Source: an uncultured Collinsella sp.
GTDB lineage: Bacteria > Actinomycetota > Coriobacteriia > Coriobacteriales > Coriobacteriaceae
Reading direction: 5' to 3'
Length of the DNA: 64,000 nucleotides
Assembly: GCA_958453935.1 (NCBI GenBank)
Contig: CAUDZT010000002.1
Span: forward strand, 1-64,000
Part shown: positions 52,260 to 61,573 of the stretch, piece by piece
Layout of the letters: the number at the start of each line of letters is the position of its first letter
Position numbering within the stretch: the stretch's first letter is position 1
Made by a program: the position numbers and the translations under genes
The notes under the pieces: model-generated
Database searches by the model: none
The model's input: only the letters and a program-made list of their open reading frames with translations
What the model was told of the DNA's origin: nothing

Positions 52260-55022
52260 CTCGGCACTCTTGAGGGCGCCGACCATGTCGATCTTATTGA
52301 GGGTGCGATTGGTAGCGAGGTTGACGATAAACGTAAAGGCAAAGGAAAGCACTACGGCGAGCACATAACTCAGCGGCTCGACCTCAACGTCAAAGTAGAG
52401 CGACGGCATCTGCAGAATGTACGTAAAGCTCTCGGCCAGCAGGCTACCCAGCGGCACGCCCAACGCGGCGCCAATCGCCGTGAGGATTAACGTCTCCTTG
52501 TTGACGTAGTGGTGCACCTCGCCGCGACGGAAGCCCAGCACCTTGATAGTCGCCAGCTCGCGCTCGCGCTCCGAGATGTTGGTGTTAGACAACGTAAATA
52601 CCACCACAAACGACAGGCACGCCGCCATAAAGGTCACAAGCACCACGACCGAATTGATAATCGTAAAGTTTGCCTCATAGTTTTCCCAATGCTCGGCGGT
52701 ACTCGACAGCGTAATCCAACCATCGCTCTTAAGACGGTCGGTAAACGCAATCTGATCGGCCGACGAACCCTTAAGCAGCGCAAGGATGCCGTTAAGGCGC
52801 GCGCTTCGACCGAACGCGCGCTCATAGGTGCCCTGCGTCATGTAAAGCGTATTGCCCAGATAGTTGAGCGAGATGTCGCTGACTTTGACCTTGGCAACAT
52901 TGAGCGACGAATCCTGGACGTGAGCCGTGTCACCCGGCTTGATCCCCAGCACCAGCTGAGAGCTCTTGCTCAAATACACATCCCCGTCACGCAGGGCGAG
53001 CGGTTCTTTGGACTCATCCTCCAGGCGCACGTAATCGCCCAAGTCACCCGTGCGGTCGTCGGGAATCACGATGAGCTGCACGGTCTCGCTCTTACCGCCA
53101 AATGTAAAGGTGACGTTGTCTGTCATAATTGGCAGCGTCGAAGTCACGGTCACGTTGGAATCCTTGGCTGCACTGCGTTCATCCAGTGCTGCGCACGTCT
53201 GCGAAAAATCGTCGGGGTTGGCGACCGCCAGCAAGTCGTAGCGCGTGATGTGCCCGTACTGCTTGGGCGACAGCGCGACCGACGTATCGCGGATACCCAT
53301 ACCGCAGATCACGAGCGCCGTGCATCCCGCAATGCCAAAGATGGTCATAAAGGCGCGCTTTTTGTAGCGGAACAGGTTGCGTGCAGCGACCTTGTTCAAA
53401 AAGCCCATGCGGTGCCAGATAAAGCCGATGCGCTCGAGCAGAATGCGCGAACCGGCGCGCGGAGCCTTGGGGCGCATGAGCGAGGCAGGGGTCTCGGCCA
53501 TCTCGTGGCGGCAGGCGATAATCGTGGCTCCCACCACGCCCACGGCAAACAGCGCCACCGAAACGATCGAGGACACGATGTCGTACGAAAGTAGCATCTG
53601 GGGCAGCGAGTACATGTCGTCGAACACCGTAAACAAGAACAGCGGCAGACCCACAAATCCGATGATATTGCCGAGCACGCCACCGATCAGACACGCCCAC
53701 AGCGAGTAGTCCACATATTTGGACAGGATACGCCCGCGTGAATAGCCGAGCGCCTTGTACAGGCCAATTAGTGTGCGCTCCTCCTCGACCATGCGGGTGG
53801 CGGTGGTGAGGCTGATAAGCACGGCGACGATAAAGAAGATGAACGGGAACACCGTGGCGATGGCCTCGATCGAAGAACTATCGCTCTCGACGCTCGAGTA
53901 GCTTGCGATATTGCCGCGGTCCTGGATGTACCAGGTGCATTCGCCTAGGTCGGAGAGCTCGGCGCGGGCATCGGCAAACTGCTGGTCGGCGGCGGCGCGG
54001 CGCTGGTCCAGGTCGGCTTGCGCCTGCGCACGCTCGTCGCTGCCCTCGGCCATGCGATTGATGTTGTCCTGCTCGATCCCAAAGAGCATGGCGGCCTGAC
54101 GCTCGGCCGTATCCAAGCTTGTCGGCGTGTCAACCGTCAACTCCTGGACGCGCACCTTCTCACGCTCCTCGCGGATCTTCTCGATATTGCCTTTGACCTC
54201 GTTGATCTTTGTCGTGTAGGCATCCGAATAGGAGTTGAGGCTCTTGGCTCCCTCGACGACCACGTGGACCGCGGAGTAGGAAGAAGATGTCGCAGCATCC
54301 TCGCTCACATAGAACTTATAGTCCGCCGCCAAAGCAGCGCGAAAGGCGTTGACTGTCGAGTCGGAGCTCACGTCGGTAGGATCGAGGACCTCGGCCGTAA
54401 TGGTGTACTCGCCCGCGGCAAACTGATCCTTGGCGCTTTGGTTCGACGAGCTCGCGTCATTGGCGGCAAAACTCACCGTATCGCCGAGCTTTTTGCCCGA
54501 AGCCTTCAGGAACTTCGAAGTCACCGCGACCTCATCGGCGCCCTCGGGCAAATCGCCGTTCACGAGCACTGGCTGATCGATGTTCTCCTTGGAGAGACTT
54601 TGCACGACCACGCGCTCGCGCGTTGTGCCCACGGCGGTGTAGGCGGTCTCGGTGTAGATACCCTCGGCCGTCTCGACGCCGTCGACCTCTTGAATGGCCG
54701 CAAGATCGTCACGCGTAAGACCATAGGTCGACTGCACATTAATGTCATAGACATTCTGCTGGTCAAAATAGGCGTCAACCGAATCGCACAGGTCCTCGCA
54801 GCCCGCCTTAAGACCGCACATCACACTCACGCCGAGCGCGGTGATGACCACGATGGACAAGAAGCGCTTAAGACTGCCTCGGATTGTGCGGTAGATGCCA
54901 CGGCGAAACACCGCCGGCACCATATCGTTTGAGCTTTGGGCAGTGCGGTAGGTCGTAAAATCCTGCTCTCGCTCCGTGTTCTGCGCGTCGCGGCGTTGGC
55001 TGTTTTGGCGGTCCTGATTCAT
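52257..55022 (-). CDS. FtsX-like ABC transporter permease (MacB type)
   Basis: The 921-residue permease has TM1 near residue 45, a long extracytoplasmic domain with a coiled-coil (QADLDQRRAAADQQFADARAEL) to about 365, and an FtsX domain of three helices (about 385-520). A second extracytoplasmic domain and a C-terminal FtsX domain (790-915) with NTNISERERELATIKVLGFRRGEV follow. Two FtsX domains in one chain suggest it works as a single-chain partner of the ATPase. ATG at 55022 and a GTG four codons earlier are both possible. Confidence 0.88.
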   Translation of the reverse strand: MNQDRQNSQRRDAQNTEREQDFTTYRTAQSSNDMVPAVFRRGIYRTIRGSLKRFLSIVVITALGVSVMCGLKAGCEDLCDSVDAYFDQQNVYDINVQSTYGLTRDDLAAIQEVDGVETAEGIYTETAYTAVGTTRERVVVQSLSKENIDQPVLVNGDLPEGADEVAVTSKFLKASGKKLGDTVSFAANDASSSNQSAKDQFAAGEYTITAEVLDPTDVSSDSTVNAFRAALAADYKFYVSEDAATSSSYSAVHVVVEGAKSLNSYSDAYTTKINEVKGNIEKIREEREKVRVQELTVDTPTSLDTAERQAAMLFGIEQDNINRMAEGSDERAQAQADLDQRRAAADQQFADARAELSDLGECTWYIQDRGNIASYSSVESDSSSIEAIATVFPFIFFIVAVLISLTTATRMVEEERTLIGLYKALGYSRGRILSKYVDYSLWACLIGGVLGNIIGFVGLPLFLFTVFDDMYSLPQMLLSYDIVSSIVSVALFAVGVVGATIIACRHEMAETPASLMRPKAPRAGSRILLERIGFIWHRMGFLNKVAARNLFRYKKRAFMTIFGIAGCTALVICGMGIRDTSVALSPKQYGHITRYDLLAVANPDDFSQTCAALDERSAAKDSNVTVTSTLPIMTDNVTFTFGGKSETVQLIVIPDDRTGDLGDYVRLEDESKEPLALRDGDVYLSKSSQLVLGIKPGDTAHVQDSSLNVAKVKVSDISLNYLGNTLYMTQGTYERAFGRSARLNGILALLKGSSADQIAFTDRLKSDGWITLSSTAEHWENYEANFTIINSVVVLVTFMAACLSFVVVFTLSNTNISERERELATIKVLGFRRGEVHHYVNKETLILTAIGAALGVPLGSLLAESFTYILQMPSLYFDVEVEPLSYVLAVVLSFAFTFIVNLATNRTLNKIDMVGALKSAE

Positions 55023-55027
55023 GGGCG

Positions 55028-55729
55028 CTACCACTCGATCGTCTCGATCGGCACGGGATTTTGCTGGACCGTCTCGCTCTCCACGCGGCCGTTCTTAAAG
55101 CGGATCAGGCGATCGGCCATGGGCGCCAGCGCGGAGTTGTGGGTGATGATAATGACCGTGATGCCTTGCTTGCGACAGGTGTCCTGCAGCAGCTGCAAGA
55201 TCTGCTTGCCGGTTTTGTAGTCGAGTGCACCCGTGGGCTCGTCGCACAAAAGCAGCTTGGGGTTCTTGGCCAGCGCGCGGGCGATGGACACACGCTGCTG
55301 CTCGCCGCCCGAAAGCTGCGCCGGAAAGTTAGCGAGGCGGTCGCCCAGGCCAACTTGACGAAGCGTTTGCTCGGCATCGAGCGAATCGGGGCAGATCTGA
55401 GCTGCGAGCTCAACGTTTTCGAGGGCCGTCAGGTTGGGAACCAGATTGTAGAACTGAAAGACAAAGCCCACGTCGGCGCGGCGGTATTCCACAAGCTGTG
55501 CCTCGTTGGCAGCGCTCACGTCACGCCCGTCCACCGTCACGGTGCCAGAAGTCGCCGTGTCCATGCCGCCCAGAATGTTGAGGGCCGTGGTCTTGCCGGC
55601 ACCCGAAGCACCCAAAATGATGGCGAGCTCGCCGCGCTCGACCGTAAAGCTCGCGCCGTCGAGCGCGTGGATGCGGGCATCGCCCTCGCCGTATGCCTTG
55701 ATGACGTCTTTGAATTCGATATAGGCCAT
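55028..55729 (-). CDS. ABC ATPase of the FtsX-type exporter (LolD/MacB-like)
   Basis: The 233-residue ATPase has a Walker [11 protein letters not shown] (about residue 36), Q-loop [20 protein letters not shown], signature [15 protein letters not shown] and Walker [13 protein letters not shown], with the switch His in ITHNSAL. This is the MacB/LolD branch that partners FtsX permeases. Its stop (55028-55030) lies five bases before the permease ATG, so they form an operon. Substrate unknown. Confidence 0.95.
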   Translation of the reverse strand: MAYIEFKDVIKAYGEGDARIHALDGASFTVERGELAIILGASGAGKTTALNILGGMDTATSGTVTVDGRDVSAANEAQLVEYRRADVGFVFQFYNLVPNLTALENVELAAQICPDSLDAEQTLRQVGLGDRLANFPAQLSGGEQQRVSIARALAKNPKLLLCDEPTGALDYKTGKQILQLLQDTCRKQGITVIIITHNSALAPMADRLIRFKNGRVESETVQQNPVPIETIEW

Positions 55730-55780
55730 CGATTAATTCCCATCTGGTCGGATAACTCTTTAGTATTACCCATTTCCCAC

Positions 55781-55819
55781 CGACCAAAAAGGGACAGGTT
55801 CATTTTGGCAGGTTTTATA
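55781..55819. repeat. GGGACAG REP-like hairpin, copy 9
   Basis: Reverse orientation: GACCAAAAAGGGACAGG, then CATTTTGGCAGGTTTTATA. It lies upstream of the ABC ATPase. The gene-free stretch 55730-56141 holds this hairpin and the terminator at 56094 and no supported gene. Confidence 0.85.
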
Positions 55820-56093
55820 AGGGGAAACGTACCTCTTTGGGGGCAGCGCGGGACGCGCAGGGGCGGCCGTGCAGATCGGCACAGCCGTCTCACGTGGAAT
55901 CGACCGACGCCTGCCTTTCCGTGACACCGGCAACTCGTTTTTGCTTGTTGGCATGGCCGCCATTATGCCTTGGGACTGAGCACTCAAATTCTCACTCCTC
56001 ATTGCCACGCTTGCCGCAAGCTATCAGGGTGACGAGATGACGACGCTCGCTGTAGCAGCGCAGCCACACTCTATAAGCGAGGCGTTTGCCAGC

Positions 56094-56129
56094 AAAAAAG
56101 CGCGCGACAGGGTAAGCCCGCCGCGCGCT
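56094..56129 (-). terminator. Intrinsic terminator after the AIM24 gene
   Basis: AGCGCGCG pairs with CGCGCGCT and is followed by TTTTTTGC on the minus strand, 13 bases past the stop. Confidence 0.85.
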
Positions 56130-56141
56130 ATCCTATGCGGA

Positions 56142-56816
56142 CTAGTTATTGTTGTTGGTCATCGAGGCCACTGCTGCCGCAAGATTGGAAATGGGCATCG
56201 TCTGCAACCAGATGCGACCGGGACCGGTGAGCACGGTGTTGAACACGCCCTCGCCACCAAACATGATGTTTTTGACGCCCTTGACCATTTGAGCGTCGAT
56301 GCTCACGGTCTCCTCAAAGCCGGCCACGTTGCCGGTATCCACAATCATCTGCTGGCCAGCAGCGAGCTCGTACTCAACCAGGTCGCCGTCGATCTCGGCA
56401 AAAGCAACACCCGAGCCCGTGAGCTTCTGCATGATAAAGCCCTCGCCGCCAAAGACGCCGGCCTTTGCCTTCTTGTTAAAGTGAATGCTCAACTCGACGC
56501 CACTTTCCGCGGCAAGGAACGAACGCTTCTGCAAAATCCAGCTCTTGCCCGGACCGATCTCGATTGGCACGATGCGGCCGGGGAAGCAGGAGCCAAACGC
56601 GATCATGCCATCGCCACGCGCGGTCCAAATGTTTTGGAACAATGCCTCACCCGAAAAAGCCTTGGAGAACATCTTGCCGATGCCACCGCCCGAGGTAGAC
56701 ATTTCCATGTTGGGGGTCATCCAAGCCATGGCGCCGCTTTCGGTGATCATGGATTCGCCATCGCTAAGGTTGCACGTAACAACCGGGAAAGCCCCTCCGC
56801 CGATCTCGTACTGCAT
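56142..56816 (-). CDS. TIGR00266/AIM24 family protein
   Basis: The 224-residue all-beta protein has GGGIGKMFSKAFSGEALFQNIWTARGDGMIAFG near residue 45 and the family end GPGRIWLQTMPISNLA. Residues alternate strongly between Gly turns and strands, as in the AIM24 double-stranded beta-helix. Members are widespread and uncharacterised in bacteria. It has a long Asn tail. AAAGGAG precedes the ATG. It is a single gene. Confidence 0.9.
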   Translation of the reverse strand: MQYEIGGGAFPVVTCNLSDGESMITESGAMAWMTPNMEMSTSGGGIGKMFSKAFSGEALFQNIWTARGDGMIAFGSCFPGRIVPIEIGPGKSWILQKRSFLAAESGVELSIHFNKKAKAGVFGGEGFIMQKLTGSGVAFAEIDGDLVEYELAAGQQMIVDTGNVAGFEETVSIDAQMVKGVKNIMFGGEGVFNTVLTGPGRIWLQTMPISNLAAAVASMTNNNN

Positions 56817-56922
56817 GACCGTCTCCTTTCCACTCAGGAGCCGAATAACGATGCCTATATTTTAGCAGGTAGAGATGCATATGTTCACACCGCCCATGCC
56901 CTCTCCTGCGGACGTTTCCCCA

Positions 56923-56967
56923 GATAAAACCTGCCAAAATAAACCTGTTCCTTTTTGGCAGGTTTTA
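56923..56967. repeat. GGGACAG REP-like hairpin, copy 10
   Basis: Near-consensus copy with CCTGTTCC in the core. Includes the stop codon (56965-56967) of the decayed histidine kinase. Confidence 0.88.
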
Positions 56968-57519
56968 AAGGCAAACGGTGAAGGTGATCTGGTTGCCGTG
57001 ACCGGATACGGTGGCGGCGCCTCCATGGGCCTCGGCGATGGCACGCACCACGGACAGGCCCACGCCCGAGCCGCCCGTCTTGGAGCTGCGCGACGCATCC
57101 GCACGATAGAAGCGATCGAACAATCGGTCCAGGTCGCCCTCGGGCAGCTCGTCCACGGCGTTCGATACGACAAGCTCGGCGGCGCCCTTGCCTTTGCCGT
57201 GCGAAACGGCGCACAGGCTCAGCTCAATCACGCTGCCCTCGCTCGCATAGCGCGTGGCGTTGTCCAGTAGCAACTCAACCACCTGCGCCACCGCCGCGGC
57301 ATCGGCATGGGTCCGCACGCCGGTCGCAATCGACGTCGACAGGCGTTTACCGCCTGAGACCGCCACCGACTTAAACGGCGCCGCCGCCTTGTTCACCGCC
57401 TCCGAAAGATCGATCGACGCCATGGTAAAGCCCGCCGAGCCCTCGTCCATGCGTGCCAAGAACACCAAGCGCTCCGTGAGCGCCGATAATAGCGCACCCG
57501 CACTCGCCTTAGTGCTGCC
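56965..57519 (-). pseudogene. Truncated sensor histidine kinase (C-terminal half only)
   Basis: The open part covers the end of the DHp domain (SALTERLVFLARMDEG) and the HATPase domain with the N-box VELLLDNATRYA, the F-box FDRFYRADASRS and the G2 box TGGSGVGLSVVRAIAEAHGG. The region that should hold the phospho-accepting His and the sensor is missing: an in-frame TAA at 57520-57522 cuts it off just before this part. No response regulator is next to it. It could be expressed from the GTG at 57468, but as a kinase it would be dead. Confidence 0.75.
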
Positions 57520-57661
57520 TTAGCAGGTCGGTGAGCATATTTAAAAAAGCAAGGTTATAGCTTAGTCGGACTTAAGGAACGGGCGGCTTCACATCTCGCC
57601 CTGCAAACAACGCCCGTACAGCGAGCGCGCTTGCCGCATGGGCGTTGCGGCCGCCTGCAGC

Positions 57662-58237
57662 TTATAGATAGGCACCCTCGAGGCGCAGCAGCCACTCCTT
57701 GCGATCCAGTCCACCGGCGTATCCGTTGAGCGATCCGTCGGCCGCGACCACGCGATGGCACGGCACGATAATCGAAATAGGGTTGCGAGCGACCGCAGCC
57801 CCCACCGCGCGAGGAGATACAACGGGCGCTTCATTTCCCGGCACACGATGTCGAGCGGCAACACGCTGGGCGATCTCGCCATACGTAGCGACCTCGCCAC
57901 GCGGGATCGAAAGCAGCTCAAACCAAACCTCACGCTGAAACGCCGTGCCGATCATATGCAACGGCGGCGTAAACCGAGGTTCCTGCCCTGCAAAATAAGC
58001 ATTCAGCCAAGCCCAGGAACGCTCAAGCACCGAAGAGGCCGCACCATTTGCCGGACTCACCGACGACATGCCACCAGTACCGGAAACCGCATCGACGCCT
58101 TCAACATGTTCGGAGTCTTCACGGAGAAGCGTGGAGCCAAAGTGCTCCTGCCCCTCAAACCAAAGCCCCGTCAGACCGCGGCCATCAGCGGCAAGCAGGA
58201 TTTCGCCCAAAGGCGAAGCAAACGTCGTCGTGACCAC
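57662..58237 (-). CDS. ogt: Methylated-DNA-protein-cysteine methyltransferase
   Basis: The 191-residue repair enzyme removes O6-alkyl groups from guanine. The active-site motif is IIVPCHRVVAADGSLNGYAGG near residue 160. The DNA-binding helix region IPRGEVATYGEIAQRVA is intact. It has an N-terminal domain with an insertion of about 25 residues (GVDAVSGTGGMSSVSPANGA) that is not usual. AAAGGAG precedes the GTG/ATG region. It is a single gene next to the decayed kinase. Confidence 0.92.
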   Translation of the reverse strand: MVTTTFASPLGEILLAADGRGLTGLWFEGQEHFGSTLLREDSEHVEGVDAVSGTGGMSSVSPANGAASSVLERSWAWLNAYFAGQEPRFTPPLHMIGTAFQREVWFELLSIPRGEVATYGEIAQRVAARHRVPGNEAPVVSPRAVGAAVARNPISIIVPCHRVVAADGSLNGYAGGLDRKEWLLRLEGAYL

Positions 58238-58402
58238 CAGCGGCTCCTTTCAAAACTCCGCAACATAATACCGCGAACTGTGCAGACAACCCCCGCAGAT
58301 ACGTCCGGGCGGGCTCGCAATTGCTTCAGCGAGACTGTTTTCCCTAATCAAGCGAAAAAGACGCAGGGCTTCGACGCCAGGGCGGTACCCCCGCCAGCTG
58401 AG

Positions 58403-58577
58403 CTCTAATACTTTCCCGAGAAGTGAACGAGTAAAAACGAAGTCCCGGAGCATCCACACCTTTAGACCGCAAAACCGCAGGATTCGCGCTGCAAAACCGC
58501 AGGACATAGCAATCAAAAAATGCCAATGCTTCTGGGGTCCAAATAAGGGCGTTCACTTCACGGGAAAAGTATTAGAC
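58403..58577. repeat. 175-bp element with 27-bp inverted ends (MITE-like)
   Basis: Ends share TCTAATACTTT and GAAGTGAACG (58403-58429 and 58550-58577). Inside, GCAAAACCGCAGGA occurs twice as a direct repeat. No transposase. It lies in the 645-bp gene-free stretch 58238-58882 together with the palindrome at 58743; I found no gene there. Confidence 0.7.
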
Positions 58578-58742
58578 CTCAATTCGCACCAAGCCCAAAG
58601 TCACCCCAGGCAGCAGGCGCGAAGCGCCGAGGCCGCCGCCGGGACTAGGGCCCGCAACAACCACGTGCCCCCACATCAGCCCAGCGGCCCCAACCAGCAA
58701 CGGCCCCATCGCAGGCCGCTCGCAGCCGAGTCACCGCAGGCA

Positions 58743-58864
58743 GGGGCCGGGCTTGGTTTTCAGAACATTCCGCAGACCAGTGTGGCGCCTTGTCCGCAGC
58801 TCCGAAGGAGCAGGACAAGGCGCCACACATGGTCGAGGACGTTCTGAAAACCAAGCCCGGCCCC
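58743..58864. repeat. 122-bp near-perfect palindrome
   Basis: The outer arms (58743-58766 and 58841-58864) are 24 bp and perfect; they begin GGGGCCGGGCTTGG. The inner arms (58775-58795 and 58813-58834) share GGCGCCTTGTCC with one base difference. It lies just downstream of asd, and no T-run marks it as a simple terminator. Confidence 0.92.
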
Positions 58865-58882
58865 CGCCGGACAGGTCCACCG

Positions 58883-59908
58883 CTACTCGCAGAGCAGCTT
58901 AGCGATCTGGACGGCGTTGGTTGCCGCGCCCTTACGGATTTGGTCGCCGCAGCACCAGAAGGTGATGCCACGTGCGGCCTCGGGGTTCGAGATGTCGCGG
59001 CGTACGCGACCGACCCAAATCAGGTCCTGGTCGGAGGTGTCCATCGGCATGGGGAAGCGATCGTGCGCATCCTCGGCACTCATGTCGTCAACCAGCTTGA
59101 CGCCCGGAGCGGCAGCCAGCGCAGCACGGGCCTCTTCCACCGTGATGTCGCGCTCAAACTCGAGCGTAATGCTCTCGGAGTGCGAGCGCAGCACGGGCAC
59201 GCGCACGCAGGTGCAGTTCACGCGCAGCTCGGGCAGGTGCATGATCTTGCGGCCCTCGTTTTGCAGCTTCATCTCCTCGGAGGTAAAGCCCTCTTCCTTG
59301 ACGCCGCCAATCTGCGGAATCAGGTTGCTCGCCAGCTGGGCGGCAAACGCGCGCGGCTCGGGAATCTCTTCGCCACGGCCCAGGGCGGCCAGCTGGGCCT
59401 CAAGCTCGGCCATGCCGGGGGCACCAGCGCCCGAAGCCGCCTGGTACGTCGAGACGATCATGCGCTTCACGCCAGCGAGCTGATGCAGCGGCCACGTGGG
59501 AACCAGGCCGATAATGGTCGCGCAGTTGGGATTGGCGATAAGACCGTGATGCCACTTGATGTCGTCGGCATTAATCTCGGGCACGACCAGCGGTACCTCG
59601 GGATCCATACGGAAGGCATGGCTGTTGTCGACCACGACGGCGCCGCGCTTGACGGCCTCGGGCAGCAGCTCCTTGGCGATATCGTCGCCGGCAGCGCCGA
59701 GCACGATGTCGCAGCCCTCAAAAGCCTCGGGGCAAGCCTCCTCAATCACAGCCTGCTCGCCGCGGAACTCGACGGTCTTGCCCGCAGAGCGTGCGCTCGC
59801 CAGCAGCTTGAGCTTGCCGACCGGGAACTCCTGCTCGTTCAGGCACTCGAGCATCTGGGTGCCCACGGCTCCCGTCGCGCCCAAAATAGCAACCGTGTAC
59901 TGTTTCAT
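58883..59908 (-). CDS. asd: Aspartate-semialdehyde dehydrogenase
   Basis: The 341-residue enzyme reduces aspartyl phosphate to the semialdehyde, the branch point to lysine/diaminopimelate, threonine and methionine. Motifs: AILGATGAVGTQMLECL (NADP), NPNCATIIGLVPTWPLH with the catalytic Cys, and RVPVLRSHSESI with the His. ATG at 59908 follows AAAGGGGG; the longest open frame starts 68 codons earlier without support. It is oriented with lysC. Confidence 0.95.
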   Translation of the reverse strand: MKQYTVAILGATGAVGTQMLECLNEQEFPVGKLKLLASARSAGKTVEFRGEQAVIEEACPEAFEGCDIVLGAAGDDIAKELLPEAVKRGAVVVDNSHAFRMDPEVPLVVPEINADDIKWHHGLIANPNCATIIGLVPTWPLHQLAGVKRMIVSTYQAASGAGAPGMAELEAQLAALGRGEEIPEPRAFAAQLASNLIPQIGGVKEEGFTSEEMKLQNEGRKIMHLPELRVNCTCVRVPVLRSHSESITLEFERDITVEEARAALAAAPGVKLVDDMSAEDAHDRFPMPMDTSDQDLIWVGRVRRDISNPEAARGITFWCCGDQIRKGAATNAVQIAKLLCE

Positions 59909-59979
59909 GCTTCCCCCTTTAAAGGTTGTGGCTATCGCCCGCACGCCAAGCAGGCCGATTATTGTTGCCAGTGTATACA

Positions 59980-60010
59980 AGAACGGGGCAGGCACGAAAC
60001 CCGCCCCGTC
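59980..60010 (-). terminator. Hairpin between lysC and asd
   Basis: ACGGGGCGGG pairs with CCTGCCCCGT and is followed by TCTTGT on the minus strand. Termination may be partial. Confidence 0.65.
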
Positions 60011-60039
60011 GAAACGAAACCGAAACGAAACGCCCCGCC

Positions 60040-60070
60040 GTAGATTTTTTGACATGACCCAAAAATCTAC
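60040..60070 (-). terminator. Hairpin directly after the lysC stop
   Basis: GTAGATTTTT-N11-AAAAATCTAC is a perfect 10-bp stem 11 bases past the stop. Confidence 0.5.
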
Positions 60071-60080
60071 CGAGCAGTCG

Positions 60081-61469
60081 CTACTTTTTGAGCGCGGCCA
60101 GAGCGGGATCAACCGGCGCGGAAGCCTCCAGGTCGGAGACCTTCACAATGCCATTTTCGTCGGAGAAGGCACGGTAAATGGTCCGAATCGCCAGGTCAAA
60201 GTCCTTCTCCTCGACACCGATAATGATGTTGATCTCGTCGCAGCTCTGCGAAATCATACGCACGCTCACGCCAGCCTGGCCAAGCATGCCAAACAGATGG
60301 CCCGAGATACCTGCACGGCCGCGCAGGTTACGACCGACGGTCGCGATAAGCGCCAGACCCTCAACGACCTCGATCTCGAGCGGCTCGACCTCCTGCTGGA
60401 TGTCGCCCACGAGTGAGTACAGCGAATCGTGCACATCCTGCTCCTGCACCACGGCGCCAAAGCGGTCGACGCCGGTGGGCATATGCTCGACGGAAACGTC
60501 ATAGCGCTCGAAGACCGAAAGCGCACGGCGCATAAAGCCAACGCGGGGCTTGGTGCGGTCGCGGGCCACGTTGATGGCGACAAAACCGCGCTTGCCGGTC
60601 ACGCCGGTAATGATGGGCTCTGCCTCGCCTTCATCAGCCGTCTCGCTAATGATGGTGCCGGGGTCCTGCGGCGCATTGGTGTTCTTGATGACCAGCGGAA
60701 TGCCCGCCTCGCGCACGGGGAACACGGCCTCCTCGTGCAGGACGCTTGCGCCCATGTACGAAAGCTCGCGCAGCTCCTCGTAAGTAACGCGCGCAATGGG
60801 CTGAGCCTCGGGAACAATACGCGGGTCGGCAGAATAGAAGCCCGAGACGTCGGTCCAGTTCTCGTACAGGTCGGCGCCCAGGCACTTGGCCAGAATCGAG
60901 CCCGAGATATCGCCGCCGCCACGATCGAGCAGCTTGATCTGGCCCTCACGCGTCGCGCCGTAGAAACCGGGCATAACAAAGCCGCCCTGCTGACCGTACT
61001 CCTGCACCAGCTCGGAGGTGCGATTCATGCTGAGCGTACCGTCGTGATGGAACGCCACAACCGTCGCGGCGTCCAGGAACGGTAGGCCCAGGTACTCAGC
61101 CATCAGGCGCGCGGTAAAGTACTCGCCGCGGCTTACGAGCTCCTCAGTAGAGTAGCCACCGGAGCGGGCGCGCTCGGCAAAGGCCGCGAACTCCTCACGG
61201 ATGGGATAGGTGAGCTCCAGCTCGTCAGCGATATCAAAATAGCGCTGGCCAATGTCCTCGAGCAGCTCCTCACACGACACGTGGTACTTAACGTGCGCAT
61301 TGACCAGATAGAGCAGGTCGGTCACCTTGGTGTCGCCCTTAAAACGGCGACCGCAGGCGGAAACCACCACAAAACGGCGAGCCGGGTCGGCATCGACGAT
61401 GGCCTTGATCTTCTTGAAGTGTTCGGCGTCGGCGACCGACGAGCCGCCAAACTTGGCAATCTTAATCAT
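60081..61469 (-). CDS. lysC: Aspartate kinase
   Basis: The 462-residue enzyme phosphorylates aspartate, the first step of the aspartate family pathway. It has IAKFGGSSVADAEHFKKI at the N-terminus, VVSACGRRFKGDTKVTDLL, and LLDRGGGDISGSILAKCLGADLYENWTDVSG. Two ACT domains follow (about residues 310-450, with a feedback-site region RMISQSCDEINIIIGVEE). The length is typical for the Lys-sensitive type. It is divergent from thrC; asd follows it on the same strand. Confidence 0.96.
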   Translation of the reverse strand: MIKIAKFGGSSVADAEHFKKIKAIVDADPARRFVVVSACGRRFKGDTKVTDLLYLVNAHVKYHVSCEELLEDIGQRYFDIADELELTYPIREEFAAFAERARSGGYSTEELVSRGEYFTARLMAEYLGLPFLDAATVVAFHHDGTLSMNRTSELVQEYGQQGGFVMPGFYGATREGQIKLLDRGGGDISGSILAKCLGADLYENWTDVSGFYSADPRIVPEAQPIARVTYEELRELSYMGASVLHEEAVFPVREAGIPLVIKNTNAPQDPGTIISETADEGEAEPIITGVTGKRGFVAINVARDRTKPRVGFMRRALSVFERYDVSVEHMPTGVDRFGAVVQEQDVHDSLYSLVGDIQQEVEPLEIEVVEGLALIATVGRNLRGRAGISGHLFGMLGQAGVSVRMISQSCDEINIIIGVEEKDFDLAIRTIYRAFSDENGIVKVSDLEASAPVDPALAALKK

Positions 61470-61573
61470 GGGCTGGAGGTTACCTTTCTAAAAAGCCTCT
61501 GCGAACCTATTTTGCGCGCTCTGATACCATGGTTTCACCGATTGGGACCAAGGCATCCGAGGAGCAGTGTTAT

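Noticed and set aside
58344..58556. A 70-codon minus-strand frame in the gap upstream of ogt
   Set aside because: It reads through the MITE-like element and has no ribosome binding site or family resemblance.
60040..60070. Lysine riboswitch or leader near lysC
   Set aside because: The hairpin lies downstream of lysC, and the lysC-thrC intergenic gap is too short for a lysine riboswitch.
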